Source of the DNA: Syngnathus acus | Lineage: Eukaryota > Chordata > Actinopteri > Syngnathiformes > Syngnathidae | Assembly: GCF_901709675.1 (NCBI RefSeq) | Contig: NC_051098.1 | Location: forward strand, 9,425,000 to 9,488,999 | Length of the DNA stretch: 64,000 nucleotides | Reading direction: 5' to 3' | Shown: positions 53,494-64,000 of the stretch, one piece after another | Layout: the number at the start of each line of letters is the position of its first letter | Position numbering within the stretch: position 1 is the stretch's first letter | Notes under the pieces: generated by a model | What the model was told of the DNA's origin: nothing | The model's input: the letters and a program-made list of their open reading frames with translations, nothing else | Databases searched by the model: none | Program-made: the position numbers and the translations under genes

Positions 53494-54221
53494 GTTAGAA
53501 ATTATAGCTGAGAGCGGCTTTTATTTGCTCATCGTGTTTACAGACTTGTTTGAGTTTGTACCAAAAAGTCATTCAAGTCTTTAAAGTCATTAGCAAGGCA
53601 GCAACTTTCATGAGCAGGTGATAAATTAAAAGCAGTTCTCTGCCCTTTCAGTAAATATTTACCCATCATTAACCCAAATAATTTACGAGATTCACACTTC
53701 AAAAAGTTGTGTACTGTATTTGGTGTTCTTGGTGGCATGTTTTCAAGATCATCTACAAAAAGGGAGTGGGACTAATACTAGATACTAATATTCTAGATGG
53801 GTTCTCGTGAAAAAGTACAAGACCTCCTTTTAAATCGGCATCAACCATACAGTAAGTGCAGAGTCTTATTTCCACTTGTTGCACATACAATGTGAGGCTC
53901 TTAGATGTTGAGAAAGAGGAACAAAATGGAAATATATCATGCTTTACATACGTCCGGTCATAGATCTAGATGGCCAAAACGCTGCAACTGAAATCTTGAT
54001 TTCACATTTGTTTAGAGCTGTGGTTTTCGAACAAGCGATAGTTCATCCATTTTTGACTAGCACATACGGAGAGATCAGTTACATTTTTGTGTCCCATTCA
54101 GTCATTTATGTGGACGGTATCCTCAGTGGAGTGGTCGACAATGAGCAAACAAGAGGGGGTCTTGCTAGTCCGCAACTGCGTCCTTGATTTGTGTCATGAC
54201 GACTTCTTCAAAGCACTTCAT

Positions 54222-54428
54222 TAATAATGGGCAAATGAAGCTTCAAGATGGTTCATGAACCCGTTGTTGTATTTACTTAGACCTCTAGATGGCACTCACA
54301 GTTCACCAAAGAGCTGAAAGCCCGCCGACTTGCCATTTCTTAAAACCCTCACTTTAAACCAACATTGCCATCTCGAGGAGCCAAAGAATACAACAACTGG
54401 TTCATGAAGCTTCATTTTCCCCTCACTA
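54222..54428. mobile_element. hAT MITE, copy 2, with intact target duplication
   Basis: Same 207-bp palindromic element as at 43133-43339, same orientation. The perfect 8-bp duplication CACTTCAT flanks it (54214-54221 and 54429-54436), which fixes its ends and its hAT class. Confidence 0.93.
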
Positions 54429-54489
54429 CACTTCATGACTGCTGCAAGTGTCATGGCACGTTAATCAATAAGAGAATTCTTCCATCCCC

Positions 54490-54660
54490 CTTTTGGTTTG
54501 TCCTGTCTTCTGCATCCAGCTCTCAACACCAACTGCTCTCATGCCTTCGCTTTATCTGAGGACTTCCTCTTGCTCTCTTTCCTGGCTCCTCCATACTCAT
54601 CACCCTCTGGAAGTGTCCAAACCAACTAAGTTGGCTCTCTTCAGTTTAGTCGTGCTCTTA
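54490..54660 (-). pseudogene. Degenerate LINE reverse-transcriptase C-terminal fragment
   Basis: On the minus strand the sequence reads like the end of a non-LTR RT ORF: TTGGTTTGGACACTTCCAGAGGGT (F-G-H-F-Q-R), then GGAAAGAGAGCAAGAGGAAG, then CATGAGAGCAGTTGGTGTT. It differs from the LINE at 50982 and carries frame breaks. Confidence 0.6.
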
Positions 54661-55845
54661 TCCCAAGGAAATGGTCTCACACCAGCTGTGTTGAGCCATT
54701 CGACATTCTCGTCTCGCGTGCGAGGGCATTTTTTAAGCACCAGTGGCACTGTGCCACTGTGCCACCTGCCTTAGGCCCATTTCTCTGCCCTCTTTGCAAA
54801 CATAACTTCCCTCATCCCAAATATTGACTATGGAAATTTAACTAAACTTCAAAATTGAAGATGGTCTCGCATTGTGTGCTCAGGGTGGAGTGGTGTTGCT
54901 GAGCCACCAAGACCTTTGTCACTATTTTATACATTTATCACATTCACTTGTTGCTAATAAAGAAATGAAAATAGAATACGAAGAGTACAAGGGACCTTTA
55001 AAATGAACATATACAGCAGAATATGAATAAGGCACTGGAAAAATGCTTTCCATGTCTTCTAAATTCATGGTATAGGCTCCATGACAAGATGGAATGAATT
55101 ACATACATGACGGTATTCACATCAGCTCGTGGAGCAGTATGGTGGTAAAAACAAAAAAGTATCGTTTGGTTAGCACTTACATGCTATTATGGTTATATAT
55201 TATTGTCTTGTAAATCACTGGTGACAGGCTTGACTCATTCATTACAGTACAATACTATAGTATGATATACTGGGTTCATTTTAGTGAGATTGGGTGGTCC
55301 TTGAGGGTGTATGATTATGCAAGTACAGCTGGGATGCTACGATGTGGCTTATCAAAACAATCACTCATAGAGGAAGTGGTTCGGTTATTTTGTCAGTGAG
55401 TGTGTGTTTCAAGGACACGCTGACGGAACACAGCTGTGAACTTGAGTGACATGCTAGAGTCCAACGTTTCCCGAAAGACATTGCATTTGCGATATCATCA
55501 TGCCCCCGTCTTACAAAAAGAAAGTTTATCTAACAAGACTGAACTTGTGCTTCATAAAATCAGATCTGCACATGTAGGTGAAACCAAAATGTTTTGGAAG
55601 TTTCAAATAGTTATGTTGTGTGTTCAAATTGTGCTTTTATTTGTTTCTTTAGGAAGGCCTCTTGCTTTCCAATCAGAAAAAGCAACACAGTGACACGGCA
55701 AAATCTCTGAAGCGTTACAGACGTGAATATAAACATTAGGGTGCATAAAAATCTTTAATCATCAGATAAATTTTGTCTTACACTCCAAGCAATTAAAATA
55801 ATCTGAACTTCGATCACAAAACTTGCAATTGGAAGATGGTAGCAT

Positions 55846-58800
55846 TTATTGCTTCATCCATTGTTGCAGATGTAAGAAGATTTGATCTCTGGCAAGCGTA
55901 AGCTGGAGGGGATCCTTTGAGTCGGCCGGGTACATGTCGGCACAATGGGCTGTTCCTGAAACACATAAAGATAGAAATGGGGCACAGCAATGGTAGTTGA
56001 ACAAACTACCGTATTTTCCGCACTATAAGGCGCACCTAAAAACCTCCAATTTTCTCAAAAGCCGACAGTGCGCCTTATAATTCGGTGCGCCTTATATATG
56101 GACCAATATTGAGCCACTACAGCAGGCGTGTCCAAATATATGGACTTATTCATATATGTACAAAGTTTTAAAATGGGCCATTCATTGAAGGTGCGCCTTA
56201 TAATCCGGTGCGCCTTAAATATGGACAAAGTTTTAAAATGGGCCATTCATTGAAGGTGCGCCTTATAATCCGGTGCGCCTTATAGTGCGGAAAATACGGG
56301 ACATCTTTTACTTTGGCACTGTTTTCCAAAGCCTAATACTCTTACTCACCTTTGATGAAAACAGCCGGAAGGTCAGGTCTGATGTCTTGAGTGATGCCCA
56401 GTGCATGCCAGGGATCAATGGCGCCATTAGGGAAAACTATTCTAGTGGAGTAGACACTATAGCTGCCATAATACTCATTGGTTGCAGCCACAGCCTCTGC
56501 AAGTTGCTCAGCAGTGATATTGTAGAAGTCTGCACATTGTTTCACATGATACCTTAACGGGAAGATAACATTCGAATCAGAAAAGTAGCTAATCCTAAAA
56601 ATATAACAATAATAAACTGTACAGACTTTTAAATATTTACTTACTCTAGAGGGAAACCACCAAAGGGTTGGTTTGGGGAGTCAGTGCTTTGATAAAATCC
56701 AAATTCAGAGCAGGTCTGGTAGACCCACTGTCTCCCTGGTGACACACACATAGTTCACTCACAGCTAGCACATTTACTTGATTGATAGGAACAAAAGCAC
56801 AGACGGCACAGCAGAATAGCACATACTAAACCCAGAATTGAAAATAAATGATTTCCACACAAATGGTGACATTGAGGTTTTTAGACCTTATGAGGAAATA
56901 GGCAGCAAGTACTGTAAATGAAGCTAGTGCGGCCACTTGATGCAGACAAATGTTTTCATAAGAGACCACTTCCTGTTGTGATGATCCCAGCCCTCCCACT
57001 CATGAAAGAAAGTGAGGTTGGGAACCAGAACAACTGTATTACAGTACTGGTTGAAAATGCAGAAAGAAGAAAGACTTCAGATTTGTTGTGGAAAGCACAA
57101 AAATACTCTTTCCACTTCCAATTTGCTTGTTTTCACTCTATGTGGTTATGAGACAGATATAAATCAAACAACTGTACTGAAATAGCAAATAGAGCACAGT
57201 GACGTGGTCAAAACATTTGAATGTTTCACCACGAAATTACACTCTAAACCAGCTTTTGTCTTCTCGGGCTGGCATGACGTCCTTTCTGCCTTTTGGCTTT
57301 GGAAAGTTTCAGCATGACATCATTCAGTCTGTGTCACATGTCCTCTGAAGAAAAAAAAACCTAATAGCCGAAAATATAAAATGTCAATAGAAATTGTTTT
57401 GCAGCAGCAGAAAAATGACAGGTTTCATAATGTGTATTTACAGACATGAAAATACTTTTTTCCCATGGGACAAACAGACTCATTCTCACCTCCCCCTGCG
57501 GCCGGCCCATCCCAGGATGTGTTAGTCATGTCTCTCAGATTGTTGTTGAAGCTGACATCCAGACATTTCAACGAAAATGTGTCCATCATAAGGCGGGCCA
57601 CAGCGGTATATCGGGCATACGGGTCTCCAAGCGATGTATCTGCCATTATCCCACAGAGCACCTTGATTGTGATGTTGGTGCCCACTACACCCTAAAAGGG
57701 GGAACAAAACAGTCAATGATTAAATCTTTTGGCAGTTTCTCTTCATGTGAGTGTGACTGAGTGTGTCAATGGAGTTTTTCTTCATGCGAGTGTGACTGAG
57801 TGTGTCAATGGGCCATGAAATTATTTTGGCAAACAGTCCAGCATGTCTCATCTGCTCTTCTGCATAACATATACCAATAATACAGAGGAATCATTTGCTC
57901 TTTTATTTTGTATTTGTAATGTATAGACTGTACATGTGCATGCGTTTGTATGTATTTTTTAGGGATGTACCAATACCTTATTTCAAGGTATCCGCACTTG
58001 TCATGGAGGCGGATACCAATATCGGTTGCCCCCTTGTGGACATTTTAAAATCAGTAAAAATAAATTAAAATCAAAATTTAACAACTGCTCCTTGCAAGTT
58101 CCCTTGCATTTAGGTGAACTGTAATTTTGATACAGACAGTATTTGACCCATGTGTCTGTTATTACCTCAAACGCCCTGTTGTCTTCATTATACTGGACCA
58201 CATCCATGAAGTTGCCAGCAAGCATTTCCAGAAAATAGGCAGAGTCTGTCTCTGTTTGAATTTCTAGTTTGGAGCACAAGCTGTATGGAAAAGGGGAGAG
58301 GAAGGGGAGTAAAAACAATTTTGTAGAGTATCTACAAATGTTTGGACGAGATAAATACAACACTTTGATATGACAACAAAATAGAATCCACAATTAGCTC
58401 AGATCAAATTTAAGATGCTTGTTGTGGTCAAGACAGCGTTAAAACAAAGACAGGATTTTAGTTTAACTTCTGTTAGAATGTAGTGTATATACTATACTTG
58501 AAGTCTTTGGTGATGTTCTCAAAGGTTGCGGGGTCACGGAGTTTCTCTATTAGGGTATCTGAAGCCTTTTTTACCAATAGAGGACAGTCAGTGTTTTCTG
58601 AAGCCAGAGAACGGTGCACAACCTCCAAGTACTCTGGTGAAAACATGAAGAAAACAAAGGTGAAAATTAAAAACAAAAAAAACAGGGCTGCGAAAAAAAA
58701 TTGAGCATAATAACATCCCAAAACTGAAGTGAAGTGCAAATCATTGTCAAACAACAAAAGCAGCATTTAATCCACAGACCAACACATGAATATGATTTTG

Positions 58801-60880
58801 TCGCTTGCATAGAATGTATCCTAACAAAAGTTGTGATTAATGGGTATTATTTCCTGGGGAGAAATTTTTTATTTTTTTTTGCATTAACAAAAACCTGTGA
58901 CTCAGAAAAGATCGCCTCAAATGTTTTATTACTGGCTAGGTTGTATCACGAGTAATAATATTGACTAACTGCAGTGTTGTTTGAGCAAAAAATCTTTTGG
59001 CACTGTTGAAATATGCGCAAAGCAGATAAGACCTGTTCACAGTGTATGTTTGGTCTCTGACATTTTCTCTTGGGAAAGTGTCTCAAATGTGAGACTCTTC
59101 AAGGTTGCATAAACATTTCAGAGCCTCAACGTGCCTGCAACCTCATTGACCACAATTTTATACATTTGAAAAACATTTTCATACGAAACAAAAAAAATTC
59201 TAAATTCACATAAAACGTCATCCTGACATGGGTAAAAAAAATCCAAGTTGAGGTCATATTCAATGAGCTCCAAATTGTCGCTCGGGATTGTGTAGATTTC
59301 TGCGCATTTGACAGTAATAAATTACATCCCACCTGGAAAGTTGACTGTGGCGTGAATTGGTGCACTGGTGGCCACAGCGGTATGCACGAGATGAGGATAC
59401 TTCAGCCTGAACCAAGCTGCTAATGAACCCGGGTAAGACCCCCCAAAGGCCACCCACTTGCGGTTGACCAGTCCTCGGGTCTCAGCCATCATAGTACGAA
59501 AATGGGCCAGGTCGGCCAAAGCCTGACGGCTACTGAGGAACCGCAGGTTCTCCGTGCTCAGGTCACTAAATGGAAAGAACACAATCATTTTCAACATGCA
59601 TCAGTGAGTGAGAGCTAAGTAAGAAAGCAAAGTCAGTAAGGCAAGGGCTGTCTTAATTTGAATTCATAGGGGACATCTAGTGGCATGAAAGCCTCCATTA
59701 TGGTTTGCTTTTTGCTGATTTTAAAGTTTGTAATTGTCACATTTATTTTGGATATAATTCCAATGTCAAACACTAAAAGGCGGCACACTATTTTCTTTAA
59801 CATTGTAAATATGAAAGAATAAAAAAAGGAAGTATTTCAGCTCATCTTATTTTTTCTTAAGATTATTGAAGATCAAATACTCTTCAATCCTTTTTTTAAG
59901 CCTACAGAAAGTGTTATCTATATGTTTGAAGGCTCGAAATAAGTGATTTCGCATAACAGTTTGCAACTCATTTTGTGCCTTTTTAAAACACATTGAAAAC
60001 AGTAAATAACATATGTTTAAATGTTTTCCCGTAATTGAAGATAGACATGTGATTGTGAAACACCAAAACTAAAAAGGAAGTTAAGTCAAAATGTGTTTTT
60101 ACACAACTAGTCTCAACAGCAATCTGGTTAAAATTGCATTTGTGGAAGCAGCAAAATCCACCCATTTTCATCCAACTCAGAAGCAAGACATTTTTACCCT
60201 TGATGTGGATTGAAAATGACATCATTAGTTAGTTGGAATGACGATAATAACACATACACTGTAGGATGACTTCTTCCATAAAAGCGATGCTCTAACATGA
60301 AGCAGATGGCTCCCAGTTTCTCTGCATAAGTGAGCCAGGTACCATGTTGCATCCATGCTGGATTGGCTGGACCCTCTCCACCGATCATAAGAAACACGGG
60401 CCCTCCCGGTTTGTAGAAGGATTCATTCACAAAGTACCTCTGAGAGAGCAAAGGGAGATAGGGTCTGTCATGAGAATAATCTGTCTGATGCAGACTGTAG
60501 TAAAAGTTTAGTTTCTAGTTTGCATCTGTACACTCCAAAATCATTTACAATATTTTTTTACTGCAAAATATTTGATAGGGTTTTCATTTACAAAATTTTT
60601 TCACTGCACATTATCTGATGAGATTTTGTAAATATGTTTAAATTCATACTAAGTTAAGGAATGGAATAGGGAAGATGAATAAATATAGTACCTGCTTCCA
60701 CACTCTGTCCTCTGCTCCATTGAAGTGATCTAGTTTCTGCACAAACCATTGCTCGTCGGACACATCTATCTGCAATTCATAAAAACGACGAAATCCCTTA
60801 GCTTGTGCTTCTCCAACCACAAAGATAAAAAACAGAAAAATAATTTTACAAACAACAAATACATAGGTAGGTAAAACCAT
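55846..60880 (-). CDS. prss16: Peptidase family S28 serine protease, thymus-specific serine protease-like
   Basis: S28 enzymes (PRSS16, PRCP, DPP7) are lysosomal/endosomal or secreted prolyl peptidases; PRSS16 acts in thymic antigen processing in mammals. Nine exons: 60692-60880, 60258-60439, 59333-59565, 58498-58633, 58166-58280, 57490-57691, 56645-56735, 56350-56552, 55846-55955; 486 aa. A hydrophobic signal (about 5-24) is followed by [46 protein letters not shown] and [17 protein letters not shown]. The predicted triad is Ser167 in [11 protein letters not shown], Asp429 in [11 protein letters not shown] and His454 in [22 protein letters not shown] is also typical. The wording is closest to PRSS16 and its invertebrate K12H4.7-type relatives, not PRCP. 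Another in-frame ATG at 60907 would add nine residues. The gene is head to head with psmd2. Confidence 0.88.
56009..56299. mobile_element. MITE with internal tandem units (prss16 last intron)
   Basis: Terminal inverted repeats are CCGTATTTTCCGCACTATAAG on the left and its reverse complement on the right. Inside, a unit of roughly 65 bp (GGTGCGCCTTATAATCCGGTGCGCC... with ACAAAGTTTTAAAATGGGCC) is repeated. It lies 50 bp from exon 56350-56552 and 53 bp from exon 55846-55955. Confidence 0.85.
57736..57811. repeat. Tandem duplication (about 40 bp) in a prss16 intron
   Basis: Two copies of TTCTTCATG(T/C)GAGTGTGACTGAGTGTGTCAATGG lie end to end. Confidence 0.8.
57961..58030. mobile_element. Possible hAT-type terminal fragment in a prss16 intron
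   Basis: AGGGATGTACCAATACC...GGCGGATACCAATATCGG resembles the start of fish elements beginning AGGGATGCACCGATACC. Only one end is seen. Confidence 0.35.
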
Positions 60881-61300
60881 GTTGACATGAGCTGGAACAC
60901 TGAGCATGTGACTTACAGGATGTGGTCACATGACTTATTTGGCAACTTCAAGGCACTCGACAAACATAGGATACGAAATATACAAATAAGACACATTAGA
61001 CATTTGATTCTGTTAAAAGTGGTAAGTGGTACCAATCTGTATTGTTAGTTGACCAACAGGGTAAACCCAGCCACATTTACCAGAAAATCGTTACATTTTA
61101 ATGAACGGAAAACTTTAGCGGCGTTAGAGTACACGTTTTTACGCTATTTTACTACAGTTCGTGAAGGACACACGACAAGCAGTAGTAGTACCCCTCACCG
61201 TTAGGGGCAGTAAAGAAACAACTTCAAGAATATCTGGACGGCAAAGAAGAAACGCTTCCGGTTTCCTTCGGTTCATTTTGCGTTTTCGGAGCTTGCAACC
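60881..61300. promoter_or_regulatory. Bidirectional promoter region of prss16 and psmd2
   Basis: The start codons of the two divergent genes are 420 bp apart. Near prss16 are GTCACATGAC (60925-60934) and CATGTGAC (60905-60912), both E-boxes of the MITF/TFEB type. Near psmd2 is the ETS-type GCTTCCGG (61254-61261), about 40 bp before its ATG. No TATA box is evident for either gene. Confidence 0.6.

Positions 61301-64000
<2,700 letters not shown>

Larger units (their letters stand above)
53500..55845. other. Intergenic region between the Ly6-like gene and prss16
   Basis: No supportable gene. It contains a complete hAT MITE (54222-54428) and a degenerate LINE fragment (54490-54660). The remainder is AT-rich unique sequence. 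Frames such as 54493-54774 are antisense readings of the LINE fragment. Confidence 0.55.

Noticed and set aside
54493-54774. 93-aa open frame on the plus strand
   Set aside because: It is the antisense of a degenerate LINE reverse-transcriptase fragment.

Overview
The window is vertebrate nuclear DNA, almost certainly from a ray-finned (teleost) fish. The genes have many exons with GT-AG introns that are mostly short (about 70-1500 bp). Spacing between genes is tight, mostly 0.4-3 kb. The repeats are typical of fish genomes: a tRNA-derived SINE with a GGTTCGATTCC B box and GGAT/GTGA-type tails, hAT and Tc1-like non-autonomous elements, an RTE-type LINE 3' end and long (CA)n tracts. Secretogranin II carries a 34-residue secretoneurin, as in teleost scg2a. 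The SINE sequence and compactness would fit a syngnathid (pipefish or seahorse), but that is only an impression and was not tested.

Layout, left to right: 3' part of acsl3 (+, 826-5714); kcne4 (+, 7973-8506); a 12-14 kb gene desert; scg2 (+, 5' non-coding exon near 21.3 kb, CDS 23392-25191); ap1s3 (-, 26604-30066); dhrs12 (+, 31195-35577); wdfy1 (-, 39159-46082); serpine2 (-, 47473-50270); a small unrecognised gene for a secreted cysteine-rich peptide that looks like half of a Ly6/uPAR domain (-, 52535-53414); a prss16-like S28 serine protease (-, 55846-60880); and the 5' half of psmd2 (+, from 61301 off the right edge). Exon boundaries were read by hand from the splice signals and reading phase. 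Summed coding lengths stay in frame for every multi-exon gene.

The order acsl3-kcne4-scg2-ap1s3-wdfy1-serpine2 matches human 2q36. There are three differences. dhrs12, which in human lies beside WDFY2 on 13q14, sits here inside the WDFY1 block. MRPL44 is absent from between wdfy1 and serpine2. After serpine2 the human order stops, and the small peptide gene, prss16 and psmd2 follow. The genes do not form one pathway. They cover acyl-CoA synthesis, a potassium-channel subunit, a neuropeptide precursor, an AP-1 clathrin adaptor subunit, an SDR oxidoreductase, an endosomal FYVE/WD protein, an extracellular serpin, a lysosomal/thymic-type peptidase and a 26S proteasome base subunit.

The observations most worth a second look are: the truncated Ly6-like peptide gene with its own TATA box and polyA signal; dhrs12 inside the WDFY1 paralogon; a 60-bp tandem duplication over an acsl3 splice donor that creates an in-frame alternative donor; a hAT end placed where it would supply the branch point for ap1s3 exon 2; and a LINE insertion with a perfect 14-bp target-site duplication.
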